From assembly GCA_964404165.1 (NCBI GenBank), contig CAYOIZ010000004.1:124001-188000 (forward strand): a DNA stretch of 64,000 nucleotides, in the 5' to 3' direction. Position 1 is the stretch's first letter, and every line of letters starts with the position of its first letter. Below, piece after piece: positions 49,159-57,590 of this stretch. Under the pieces are notes generated by a model that was not told where the DNA came from, searched no databases, and saw only the letters and a list, made by a program, of their open reading frames with translations. Source of the stretch: DASYLJ01 sp964404165. Lineage in GTDB: Bacteria; Desulfobacterota; Binatia; DP-6. The position numbers were made by a program, and so were the translations under genes.

Positions 49159-50102
49159 TCCGCGCGCTGGCGATGCTCCTCCTGCTCGGCTCGCTTGGGC
49201 AGGCGGCGGAGCTGCACGTCCGTGCCGTCGGCCCGATCGGGCTGACGGTCGCCGACGCGGACCGCTCGGCCGACTTCTACGGCCGCGTCCTCGGCTTCAC
49301 CGTCGAGCGCGACGTCGAGGTGGCGGGCGAGCCGTGGGAGCGGCTGCGCGACGTGTTCCCGGTTCGCATGCGGGTGGTGACGATGCGGCTCGGCGACGAG
49401 CGCCTGGAGCTCAGCGAGTACGTCGTGCCGCGGGGTCGGCCCGCGCCCGTGGACGCGCGCAGCCAGGATCGATGGTTCCAGCACGCGGCCATCGTGGTGC
49501 GCGACATGGATCGCGCCTACCAGTGGCTGCGCGATCAGCGCGTGGCGCACGTGTCGCCGGAGCCGCAGCGGTTGCCCGACTGGAACCCCGACGCCGGCGG
49601 CATCCGCGCCTTCTACTTCCACGACCCCGACGGACATCCGCTGGAGCTCATCTGGTTTCCGCCGGGTCGTGGGGATCCTCGGTGGCAGGCACCCACCGAG
49701 CGCGTGTTCCTCGGCATCGACCACACCGCGATCGCCGTCGCCGACACCGCGACGAGCCGCGCCTTTTACGAAGGGCTCGGCTTCCGCGTCGCGGGAGCGA
49801 GCGAGAACTCCGGGCCGGAGCAGGAACGGCTCAATGCCGTGCGCGGGGCGCGCCTTCGCGTCACGGCACTGCGGGCGCCGCATGGCCCCGGCATCGAGCT
49901 GCTCGAGTATCTGGTGCCGCGCGACGGCCGACCCTATCCGCCCGACGCGCGGGCGAACGATCTGCTCCACTGGCGTACGCGCCTCGTCGCCGACGACGGC
50001 CTGGCCGGCGCGGTGGACGTGCCGGGACGAGCGCTCGGGTTCGCGCGCGCCGTGACGCTGCACGACCCCGACGGGCACGCCCTCGAGGTGGTGGAGCCGT
50101 AG
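49155..50102 (+). CDS. Exported protein with two VOC (glyoxalase-like) domains
   Basis: A 315-residue protein from a GTG at 49155. It starts with a signal peptide (LAMLLLLGSLGQAAEL), then two VOC units: AVGPIGLTVADADRSADFYGRVLGF to YFHDPDGHPLELIWFP, and GIDHTAIAVADTATSRAFYEGLGF to TLHDPDGHALEVVEP (cited in parts). Each unit keeps the His and Glu metal ligands. VOC enzymes are mainly cytoplasmic, so export is odd. It overlaps the GMC stop by 4 bases. Confidence 0.85.
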   Translation: MIRALAMLLLLGSLGQAAELHVRAVGPIGLTVADADRSADFYGRVLGFTVERDVEVAGEPWERLRDVFPVRMRVVTMRLGDERLELSEYVVPRGRPAPVDARSQDRWFQHAAIVVRDMDRAYQWLRDQRVAHVSPEPQRLPDWNPDAGGIRAFYFHDPDGHPLELIWFPPGRGDPRWQAPTERVFLGIDHTAIAVADTATSRAFYEGLGFRVAGASENSGPEQERLNAVRGARLRVTALRAPHGPGIELLEYLVPRDGRPYPPDARANDLLHWRTRLVADDGLAGAVDVPGRALGFARAVTLHDPDGHALEVVEP

Positions 50103-50131
50103 GCGGACGGCCGATGCAGCGGCCGTCCGCC
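50102..50131. terminator. Bidirectional terminator hairpin
   Basis: GGCGGACGGCC (50102-50112) and GGCCGTCCGCC (50121-50131) pair perfectly over 11 bases with an 8-base loop. It lies exactly between the convergent ends of the VOC gene (50102) and the small exported protein (50142). Confidence 0.75.
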
Positions 50132-50141
50132 GTCGCGGCTA

Positions 50142-50459
50142 CTACTTGTCGGTCGCGGCGGGCTTCAGCAGGACGTCGGTGGCGGCGATGTTGCCGTCCG
50201 TTCCCTTGGTGCCCTTCACGACGACGACGTCGCCGGCACGCAGGACCTTCTTCATCAACGGCGCGGAGCCGTCGTGGACCTTGGTGTCGTCCCCGATCGT
50301 GACCGTGACCATGCCGGTCGAGGTCTTGAGCGTGACGAGGCTGCCCTCGGCCTGCTGGATCACCCCTTCGACCGGCTGCGCGTCGGCTGCGCGCACCGGC
50401 GCCGCCGTGGTGACGGCGAGCAGCCCGATCGCGAATGCCATCCGGAATCCGTACCGCAT
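50142..50459 (-). CDS. Small exported DUF5666-like protein
   Basis: A 105-residue protein with a signal peptide (MAFAIGLLAVTTAAPVRA). The mature part is one OB-like beta barrel: VEGVIQQAEGSLVTLKTSTG, VTIGDDTKV, VLRAGDVVVVKGTKG. Matches the DUF5666-like pattern 'V-x-G-x-i-x-x-v-x-g-x-x-l-x-l-x-t-x-x-G-x-v-x-V'. Function unknown. Full length. Confidence 0.65.
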   Translation of the reverse strand: MRYGFRMAFAIGLLAVTTAAPVRAADAQPVEGVIQQAEGSLVTLKTSTGMVTVTIGDDTKVHDGSAPLMKKVLRAGDVVVVKGTKGTDGNIAATDVLLKPAATDK

Positions 50460-50526
50460 ACTCTCCTCCTGTGGGCTCGGGTCGTCGATGAGCGGCGCAG
50501 ACCTAGCATACTCCCGCGCGCATCGC

Positions 50527-52158
50527 TCACGGTCGCGAGGCGAGGAAGAACTGCCGCGCCTGATCGATGCGCAGGTCGGCGAGGGTGCCGTGGCGGAGCA
50601 GCGACCACCAGTCGGCGGGCCCGAGCCGTCGCACCTCGCGGCCGCACGGCGTGAGCCGCCAGCCGAGCCCTTCGAGGCGCCCGGCGACGCCGCCGGGTGC
50701 GATCAGCGTGCCCCACGTGCGGCCGTCGGCCTGCAGGTGGGGGATGTCGGGGATCGTCGCGACGTCGAGCCGTCCGCCGGAAGCGAGCCGCAGGTCGGAC
50801 GGGATGGTGTTCACTTCGCCGATGGTGGCGATCGGGAGCGCAGCCGGGCCGCGATCGAGCAGGCAGGCGGCGAGCGCCGGGGCGGGCGAGACGTGCACGC
50901 CGGGACGTACCACCGCGTCCAGGAGCCCGGACGCGATCATCATGACGGCGGCGAGCGCCACCAGCGGTGCGACACCGTCGCGGGCACGGGCGCCGGCGGC
51001 GGCGCCGACGCCCGCCACGACGAGGCCGACGGCGACCCACACCGGACCGATGCGCAGCCCCGCTGCCGCCAGCAGCAGGCCGACGATGGTGCCGGCCGCG
51101 AGCAGGAGCCGCGAGACATTGGCGGGCAGCGGGCTTCGTCGTGTGACCTCGCCGAGGATCGCCGCGCACGCGATCGCCAGTACCGGATTGGCTGGTGCCA
51201 TGTAGCGGGGCCGCGTGAACTCCGGGAGCGCGGCGAGCGCGAGCAGCAGCGTCGCGAAGCCGACGCCGAAGGCCACCGGCGCAGCGTGCCGTCGCACGGC
51301 ATCCAGGCTCGCCCGTCCGCCCGTCAGGACGAGCGCGCTCCATGGCAGCAGCTCGGTGACGGTCGCCGTCAGCTGCGTGCCGAGGTTGCGCAGCAGACGG
51401 CCGGTGGATCCACCGATCGCGCGGGCTCCGACCTGATCGGCGTACAGGCCGAGGAGCGCCGTGCCGCCGTGTCGCGCCCACGCCGACACCATGCCGGCGG
51501 CGGCGAGCGCCAGGCCGAGCGCCATTGCGCCCGGCGCAAGCAACGGCCGCAGCCCGCGGGTCGCCAGCAGCGCGACGCCCCCGTACGCGAGCGCCACCAG
51601 CCCGGGCAGGCCCTTCGTCGCGACGGCGAGTCCCGCGCCCGTCCAGACCCAGCGGGCGGCGCTCGGCGGCGGTGTGTCGTCGAGGAGGAGCTGCGTGATG
51701 CCGTGGAGACAGACGGCGACGAAGAGGCAGAGCAGCATGTCGGGCGTGGCGCGCGTGGCGAGCTCGGCCGTCTCCGGATGGGCCAGCAGGATGGCGACGG
51801 CGAGCAACGCCGTCGCGGGCTCGCCGAGCCAGCGCAGCGCGCAGCGCCAGGTCACCCAGGCGAGCAACGCCGCGGCGAGGAGGAAGGGCAGGCGCGACGC
51901 GGCGAGGCCGATGCCGAACGTGGCAAAGCTCCCGGCGACCACCCAGTACGTCAGGAGCGGCTTGTTGAAGCGCAGCGTGCCGTCGGCATAGCGCGGCGTG
52001 GAGAGGTCGCCGGCGTCCAGCATGCGCACCGCGGCGTCGGTGTAGAGGTACTCGTCGGCGTGGTGCCAGGTGTAGTCGCCGAGCACGGGCGCGCGGACGA
52101 CCACGAAGGCGGCCACCAGGGCCACGAGGCAGACGCGGGCGGCGGCGGGCTCGGTCAT
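50527..52158 (-). CDS. ArnT-like membrane glycosyltransferase
   Basis: A 543-residue protein from the Met at 52158. The first periplasmic loop carries the catalytic Asp-Glu (HHADEYLYTDAAVRML), followed by RYADGTLRFNKPLLTYW, the signature of the ArnT/PMT (GT83/GT39) group. Twelve or so transmembrane helices follow. A soluble C-terminal domain begins near residue 420. ArnT moves sugars from polyprenyl phosphate to lipid A; the acceptor here is unknown. Confidence 0.82.
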   Translation of the reverse strand: MTEPAAARVCLVALVAAFVVVRAPVLGDYTWHHADEYLYTDAAVRMLDAGDLSTPRYADGTLRFNKPLLTYWVVAGSFATFGIGLAASRLPFLLAAALLAWVTWRCALRWLGEPATALLAVAILLAHPETAELATRATPDMLLCLFVAVCLHGITQLLLDDTPPPSAARWVWTGAGLAVATKGLPGLVALAYGGVALLATRGLRPLLAPGAMALGLALAAAGMVSAWARHGGTALLGLYADQVGARAIGGSTGRLLRNLGTQLTATVTELLPWSALVLTGGRASLDAVRRHAAPVAFGVGFATLLLALAALPEFTRPRYMAPANPVLAIACAAILGEVTRRSPLPANVSRLLLAAGTIVGLLLAAAGLRIGPVWVAVGLVVAGVGAAAGARARDGVAPLVALAAVMMIASGLLDAVVRPGVHVSPAPALAACLLDRGPAALPIATIGEVNTIPSDLRLASGGRLDVATIPDIPHLQADGRTWGTLIAPGGVAGRLEGLGWRLTPCGREVRRLGPADWWSLLRHGTLADLRIDQARQFFLASRP

Positions 52159-52249
52159 GGAAGCGGGGGGCCGGGCATGACGGGGCGCTCTTGTAGCACG
52201 AGGTCGCGGGGTGTGCCCCGCGTGGGAGGCCGTGTTAGGTCTGAGGGTC

Positions 52250-53716
52250 ATGGCTCCGCGGCAGGCGATCGTGATCGGGGGGGGCATCACCGGGTTGGCG
52301 ACGGCACTCGTCCTCGGCCGACGCGGCGTCGGCGTGACGCTCCTCGAGCGCGATCCTGCGCCGGGCGTGCCCGAGGTGGACGAGGCCTTCCATGCCTGGG
52401 ACCGCGCCGGCGTCCCGCAGATACGCCACTCCCACGTCTTCCTCGGCCGCCTGCGCAACCTGCTGCGCGACCGGCATCCGGACGTCCTGGCGGCGCTGCT
52501 CGACGCCGGAGCACGCGAGTACCGGCTCACCGAGGTGCCGCCCCCGGCCCTGCGCCCGTTGCCCCCCGAGCCCGGCGACGACGATCTCGTCGTCCTCGGC
52601 TGCCGGCGCACGACGTTCGAGTGGGTGCTGCGCGCCGTCGTGACGGCGCAACCCGGCGTGACCATCGTTCCCGAGGCCGTGGTGACGGGCCTCGTCGCGG
52701 ATCGTCCGCCGATGCCGCGGGTGCGCGGGGTGCACGTGCGCGTCGCCGGCGTGGAGCAGACGATGACGGCCGACCTCGTCGTCGACGCCAGCGGCCGGCG
52801 CTCGTCGTGTGCGGCCTGGCTGGAGGGCATCGGCGCGTGGCCGCCGGAGGAGGAGACCGAGTCGTCCGGCATCGCGTACTACACGCGCTTCTGGCGCCTC
52901 CGACCGGGTGCGGTCGAGCCGGCGCCGGGCACGCAGCCGACCGCGAGCGACTGGAAGTGGGTGAAGTTCGCCATCTTCCCCGCCGACCATCGCACCTTCT
53001 CGATCACCCTCGCGGCGCCGCTCTCCATTCCGCGCATGAAGGTGCTGTCGCGTCCCGGCGCGTTCGACGAGATGGTGCGGCACATCCCGGGGCTGGCCCC
53101 GTGGATCGCCCCCGAGATCGCCGAGCCCATCGACGATCTGCCACGGCCGGTGCAGGCGATGGGCGGTCTCGTGAACCGGCTGCGGCGGTTCGTCGACGAG
53201 GACGGTCCGTCGTCGGTGGGATTCTTCGTGCTCGGCGATGCGGCGTACTGCACGAATCCGCTCTACGGCCGCGGCTGCTCGCAGGGCTTCATCCACGCCG
53301 AGCTCCTCGCCGACGCGCTCGACGCCCACGGCGACGACCTCCGCGCCGCCGCGGTGACGCTCGACGGGGCGGCGCGTCGCACCATCGAACCCTTCTACCG
53401 GGCGTCGGTGCTGGCCGATCGCGACGCCACGCGGAAGGCCGAGGGGCGTGAGCCGTCGCGCATGGCGGCGCGACTGCAGGCGCGCTTCCTCGAGGAAGGT
53501 GTCGTCGTCGCGACGCGCTGCGATCCCGTCGTCTTCCGTGCCTTCCTGCGCATGATGAACATGCTCGAGACGCCGGAGGCGGCCTTCGGCCGACCCGAGG
53601 TGGTGCTGCGCGCGCTCTGGGTGTGGGTGCGGCCGCGCTGGATGAACCAGGCCTACCAGCTGCCGGCGCCACCCGATCGCGAGACCACGATGGCGCGGGT
53701 GGAGGCGGCGGCCTGA
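52250..53716 (+). CDS. FAD-dependent oxidoreductase (geranylgeranyl reductase/monooxygenase-like)
   Basis: A 488-residue protein. N-terminal GGGITGLATALVLGRRG plus VTLLERDP bind the FAD ADP part. Middle block DLVVDASGRRSS, and the second FAD motif VLGDAAYCTNPLYGRGCSQGF (cited in parts), which sits in the group-A flavin monooxygenase and geranylgeranyl reductase fold. Substrate unknown. Its stop overlaps the start region of the ClC gene by a few bases. Confidence 0.82.
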   Translation: MAPRQAIVIGGGITGLATALVLGRRGVGVTLLERDPAPGVPEVDEAFHAWDRAGVPQIRHSHVFLGRLRNLLRDRHPDVLAALLDAGAREYRLTEVPPPALRPLPPEPGDDDLVVLGCRRTTFEWVLRAVVTAQPGVTIVPEAVVTGLVADRPPMPRVRGVHVRVAGVEQTMTADLVVDASGRRSSCAAWLEGIGAWPPEEETESSGIAYYTRFWRLRPGAVEPAPGTQPTASDWKWVKFAIFPADHRTFSITLAAPLSIPRMKVLSRPGAFDEMVRHIPGLAPWIAPEIAEPIDDLPRPVQAMGGLVNRLRRFVDEDGPSSVGFFVLGDAAYCTNPLYGRGCSQGFIHAELLADALDAHGDDLRAAAVTLDGAARRTIEPFYRASVLADRDATRKAEGREPSRMAARLQARFLEEGVVVATRCDPVVFRAFLRMMNMLETPEAAFGRPEVVLRALWVWVRPRWMNQAYQLPAPPDRETTMARVEAAA

Positions 53717-55674
53717 CCAGCGCCGACGACCGTCGCCAGCCGCCGCTGCTGGCCCTCGCCGTCGTCGCGGGGGTGCTCGGGGCGGCCGGCAACGTCGCCT
53801 TTCGCCTCTCGATCGAGGGGGCGCGCTGGTTCTTCCACGGGCTGAGCGCCCCGCTCGGCCGGCTCGGGATCCCGGTGGCGCTCGTCGCCGGTGGCGTCGT
53901 GCTCCTCGTCCTCGAGCGGTTCTTCCCGGGCGAGGTGCTCGGCTACGGCTTCCCGCGCTTCCTCGAGCAGTTCCATCTCCACGGCGCGCGCATCAAGCGG
54001 CGCTGGATCGTCCTCAAGACGATCGGCTCGGCGATCTCGCTCGGCGCCGGCGCGTCGGTCGGGCGCGAGGGCCCGATCGCGCAGATCGGTGGCGCCATCG
54101 GTGGTCTGGTGGCGCGGCTGTCGCGGCTCAACGTCGACGACCGCAAGGTGCTGGTGGCCTGCGGCACGGCCGCCGGCGTGGCGGCGACGTTCAATGCGCC
54201 GCTCGCGGCCATCATGTTCGCGCAGGAGATCGTGCTGCTCGGCGAGTCGCGCCTGGCCCACCTGAGCCTGGTCGTGGTGGCGGCGGGGACCGCGGTGGCG
54301 ACGTCGCGCCAGCTCTTCGGCGTCGAGGCGGTGCTGCACGTCGTCCCCTTCACGCTCGACAGCTACTGGCAGTGCCTCAGCTACGCCGGGCTCGGCGTCG
54401 TGCTCGGGCTCCTCGCCGTCGGCTACACGCGCGCCTTCCACCAGACGGCGCGCCGCGTGCGGCAGCTGCCGACGTCGCGCTGGTCGGTGCTGCTGGGCGG
54501 CCTGCTGCTGGTGGGCCTCCTCGACGTCGTCGTGCCGCAGAATCTGTCCGACGGCTACCCCGTCATCGACGCCGCGCTCGCCGGCTCGATCGTCTGGCAC
54601 ACCGCGCTGCTGCTGGCCATCGCCAAGATCGCGGGCAGCATCGTGTCGCTCGCCTGCGGCGCGCCGGGCGGCGTGTTCGGGCCGATCCTCTACATCGGTG
54701 CGATGACGGGCACGGTGTGGCGCGAGCTGTCGGCGCTCGTCGTCCCCGGGCTCACGGGGCCGCGCGGCTCGTACGCGCTGGTGGGCTTCGGGGCGTTCCT
54801 CGCCGCCACGACGCATGCGCCGCTGACCGCACTCTTCCTGCTGCTGGAGATGACGGAGAGCTACACCGTCACCGTCCCGGCGCTGCTCACCGTCGGCCTG
54901 GCCATGCTGGTGGCGCAGAAGCTCGAGCCGGAGTCGATCGACACCTACGGCCTGCACGCCGACGGCAAGACGTTGCACCGCGAGACGCTGCACCAGCTCC
55001 TCGACCGGCTCGCCATCGGCGACGCCTACCGCACCGACGTCGAGCCGCTGCCCGAGAGCTGCCCGCTGCCGGAGATCCTCCGCCGCGTGAGCGAGGGGCA
55101 GGGGACGACGCTGCCGGTGGTGGATGCGGCGGGCGATCTCGTCGGCATCCTCCCGTTCAGCGTCCTGCGCAGCGTGCTGCTCGACGACGACCTGGGGGCG
55201 CTCGTCGTCGCCGCCGACCTGTGCGATCGGCACGTGCCCACCGTGACACCGGCGAGCACGCTCGGCGACGCCTTCCGTCGCATCGAGACGGCGGCCGTCG
55301 ACGAGCTGCCGGTGGTCGCGGTCGACCGTCCGCGACGGGTCCTCGGCATGCTGTCGCGGGCCGATCTGATCGCGGCCTACAACCGGGCGATGGGCTCGCT
55401 TGGCGCGCTGCCGCTCGACAGCTGGATCGCCAGCAACGAGCCGACCTGGCACGGCTACCGCGTCCTGACGCTGCCGCCGCCGGCGGCGTGGGTGGGCCGG
55501 ACGCTGCGCGACGTCGATCCGCGCGGCCGCTTCGGCGTGACGGTGCTGGCGATGCGCGTCGACGGCGCCAGTCGCTATGCCGTGCCCGATCCCGACCGCG
55601 TGTTCGCGCCCGGTGACGTCCTGGTGCTGGCCGGGACCAGCGCCGGGCTGCGTGCTGCCCGCGGCGACACCTGA
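53713..55674 (+). CDS. ClC chloride channel/antiporter with CBS and TrkA-C-like domains
   Basis: About 653 residues. No ATG or GTG fits the beginning; CTG at 53713, overlapping the previous stop, gives TSADDRRQPPLLALAVV. ClC motifs: GREGPIAQIG with the gating Glu, and GGVFGPILYIG as the third signature. The first signature (G-S-G-I-P) is changed to LGYGFPRFL. Two CBS domains lie at about residues 445-560 (LPVVDAAGDLVGILPF and LPVVAVDRPRRVLGML), and a TrkA-C-like unit ends the protein (RTLRDVDPRGRFGVTVLAM and APGDVLVLAGT). Exchanges chloride with protons, or is a channel. Confidence 0.88.
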   Translation: MTSADDRRQPPLLALAVVAGVLGAAGNVAFRLSIEGARWFFHGLSAPLGRLGIPVALVAGGVVLLVLERFFPGEVLGYGFPRFLEQFHLHGARIKRRWIVLKTIGSAISLGAGASVGREGPIAQIGGAIGGLVARLSRLNVDDRKVLVACGTAAGVAATFNAPLAAIMFAQEIVLLGESRLAHLSLVVVAAGTAVATSRQLFGVEAVLHVVPFTLDSYWQCLSYAGLGVVLGLLAVGYTRAFHQTARRVRQLPTSRWSVLLGGLLLVGLLDVVVPQNLSDGYPVIDAALAGSIVWHTALLLAIAKIAGSIVSLACGAPGGVFGPILYIGAMTGTVWRELSALVVPGLTGPRGSYALVGFGAFLAATTHAPLTALFLLLEMTESYTVTVPALLTVGLAMLVAQKLEPESIDTYGLHADGKTLHRETLHQLLDRLAIGDAYRTDVEPLPESCPLPEILRRVSEGQGTTLPVVDAAGDLVGILPFSVLRSVLLDDDLGALVVAADLCDRHVPTVTPASTLGDAFRRIETAAVDELPVVAVDRPRRVLGMLSRADLIAAYNRAMGSLGALPLDSWIASNEPTWHGYRVLTLPPPAAWVGRTLRDVDPRGRFGVTVLAMRVDGASRYAVPDPDRVFAPGDVLVLAGTSAGLRAARGDT

Positions 55675-55755
55675 GGTCAGGATCCTGACCCGCGGGCGCG
55701 CCGTCGCTCGTACTGGTGCGGCGGTCGGGACGGCACGGGCCGTGCTTCGTCCTGC

Positions 55756-56658
55756 GTGCGCTGGCCGTGGCGGGGGATAGCCGGGGTGGGGCTCGTCCTG
55801 CTGATCCTCGGCGGGGCGGCGTCGTCGACGGATCTGGATGGCGATGGGATCACCGACGCCAGTGACGACTGTCCCGAGGTGTCGAACGTCGAGCAGGTCG
55901 ACACCGACGGCGACGGGGTGGGGAACGCCTGCGACACGTGCATCGAGCTCGCCAACGCCGGCGACGAGCAGGCCGACGCCGACGAGGACGGCATCGGCGA
56001 CGTCTGCGACGCCTGCGCCGACACCGAGGCCGACGTGCCGATCCCGGGCGACGAGGAGATCTACCGCATGGGGGTCGACGCCGAGGGCTGCAGCGTCAGC
56101 CAGCGCTGCCCGTGCGACGCCGAAGCCAACGGCCTGGCGTGGAAGTCGCACGCTCGCTACCGTGGCTGCGTCCGCAAGCGGAGCCGCGCCCTCTACCGGC
56201 GTACCACGATCGACCGCCGCGAGATGCGGCTGATGCAGTTCCAGGCCGGTCGTTCCGACTGCGGCACGCGCGATCGCAGCGACGACGACCATGACGGCGA
56301 CGGCGTGCTCGATGACGGCGACGAGACCGGGATCCCCGGCGACCTGCCGTGCACCGGCGGCGCGCGCACCGGCTGCGACGACAACTGTCCGCGCGTCTTC
56401 AATCGCGAGCAGCGCGATCGCGACGGCGACGGCCGCGGCGACGCCTGTGATCTCGACGCCGACGGCGACGCCGTCCTCGACGGCGGCGACAACTGCCCGT
56501 TCGCGGCCAACGCCACGCAGGAGGACGCGGACGCCGACGACGTCGGCGACGCCTGCGACAAGTGCGCCGACACGGCGGTCGATGCGGACGTCGACGGGCG
56601 CGGCTGTGCCGACGACCAGACGCCCGGCGGCTCGACGTCGACGACGGTTCCCGGCTAG
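55756..56658 (+). CDS. Thrombospondin type-3-like calcium-binding exported protein
   Basis: A 300-residue protein from a GTG. A hydrophobic N-terminus (GIAGVGLVLLILGGAASS) is followed by several D-x-D-x-D-G-x-x-D repeats with Cys, for example DLDGDGITDASDDC and DTDGDGVGNACD, in two blocks (residues 25-95 and 180-280) around a Cys-rich basic centre. These are thrombospondin type-3-like, calcium-binding, usually surface-exposed. Ends with G-S-T-S-T-T-V-P-G, a linker sometimes left by sorted proteins; none is recognised here. Confidence 0.75.
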   Translation: MRWPWRGIAGVGLVLLILGGAASSTDLDGDGITDASDDCPEVSNVEQVDTDGDGVGNACDTCIELANAGDEQADADEDGIGDVCDACADTEADVPIPGDEEIYRMGVDAEGCSVSQRCPCDAEANGLAWKSHARYRGCVRKRSRALYRRTTIDRREMRLMQFQAGRSDCGTRDRSDDDHDGDGVLDDGDETGIPGDLPCTGGARTGCDDNCPRVFNREQRDRDGDGRGDACDLDADGDAVLDGGDNCPFAANATQEDADADDVGDACDKCADTAVDADVDGRGCADDQTPGGSTSTTVPG

Positions 56659-56682
56659 CAGCGCCGATGATAGCAGTGCCCC

Positions 56683-57030
56683 ATGACCTACCATGGGGGA
56701 TGTCACTGTGGCCGGATCGCGTTCGACGTCGACAGCGACGGTGGCCCGGCGATCGAGTGTAACTGCTCCATCTGCAGCAGGCGCGGGACGCTGCTCTGGT
56801 TCGTGCCGCGCGCGCAGCTCCGACTGTCGACGCCGGAATCCGATCTCGCGGAGTATCGCTTCAACACGCGACGCATCGCGCACCACTTCTGCCCGACGTG
56901 CGGCTGCGCGCCGTTCGGGTTCGGCACCGACCAGAAGGGCAACGCGATGGCGGCGGTGAACGTGCGCTGCCTCGACGGCGTCGATCTCGCCACCGTCGAG
57001 CGCCGGCCGTTCGACGGCCGCAGCCTGTGA
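56683..57030 (+). CDS. GFA/CENP-V-like zinc-binding protein
   Basis: A 115-residue protein: GGCHCGRIAFDV at the start, CNCSICSRRGTLLW, then FCPTCGCAPFGFG. The eight cysteines in CxC-CxC-CxxC-C order are the hallmark of the GFA (glutathione-dependent formaldehyde-activating enzyme/CENP-V) fold with two zinc sites. Most bacterial members have no known substrate. The following SRPBCC gene starts on a GTG that overlaps this stop. Confidence 0.92.
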   Translation: MTYHGGCHCGRIAFDVDSDGGPAIECNCSICSRRGTLLWFVPRAQLRLSTPESDLAEYRFNTRRIAHHFCPTCGCAPFGFGTDQKGNAMAAVNVRCLDGVDLATVERRPFDGRSL

Positions 57031-57485
57031 GCGACGCGGCGCTGCACATCGAGCAGACCCTCGACGTGGAGGCGCCGCCCGACGTCGTGTGGCAGGTCAT
57101 CACCGACCTGCCGCGCTACCGCGAATGGAATCCGTTCGTCGTGGCCTGCCGTTCGAGCCTCGTGGTGGGCGATCCGATCGTCATGCGGGTGCACGTCTTC
57201 GCCGCCTTCGCGCAGACGCAGCGCGAGACCGTCCTCGAGCACGTGCCGGGCGAGCGCCTCTGCTACGGCATTCCGAGGGCGGCGCTCGGGAGCCTCGTCA
57301 GCCGGCGCTGCCACGAGGTCGAGGCGCTCGACGACGGGCGGACCCGCTACCGATCCCGGTTCGCGTTGAGCGGGTGGATGGCGCCCGTGGTGGATGCCCT
57401 GCTGGGGCGGCGGCTCGCGCGTGGCTTCGCGGGCATGTCGGCGGCGGTGGCGGCCCGTGCGGCACGCCTCGCATGCAGAGCTTGA
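57027..57485 (+). CDS. SRPBCC-family protein
   Basis: A 152-residue protein from a GTG at 57027 that overlaps the GFA stop by 4 bases. Typical START-like blocks: LHIEQTLDVEAPPDVVWQVITDLPRYREWNPFV (cited in parts), DPIVMRVHV, ALDDGRTRYRSRFALSG, and a terminal helix. The fold binds hydrophobic ligands. Function unknown. Confidence 0.85.
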   Translation: MSDAALHIEQTLDVEAPPDVVWQVITDLPRYREWNPFVVACRSSLVVGDPIVMRVHVFAAFAQTQRETVLEHVPGERLCYGIPRAALGSLVSRRCHEVEALDDGRTRYRSRFALSGWMAPVVDALLGRRLARGFAGMSAAVAARAARLACRA

Positions 57486-57590
57486 TATCAGACATATCCG
57501 GGGCGATTTGCCTTGCGCCGGACGCGAGGTGGATGCGACATCAGCGGTCCGCGGCGACGCGACGTCGCCCGCACCCGGGGAGGTCCACCA

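Noticed and set aside
55820..56640. Dense GACGGCGACG-type nucleotide repetition that could suggest a CRISPR or tandem DNA repeat.
   Set aside because: The units follow the D-x-D-G-D-G codon pattern of the calcium-binding repeats, are not identical and have no spacers.
53653..56886. A frame of more than 1000 codons antisense to the ClC and thrombospondin-like genes.
   Set aside because: Antisense shadow of GC-rich codons; the sense frames contain clear ClC, CBS and calcium-binding motifs.
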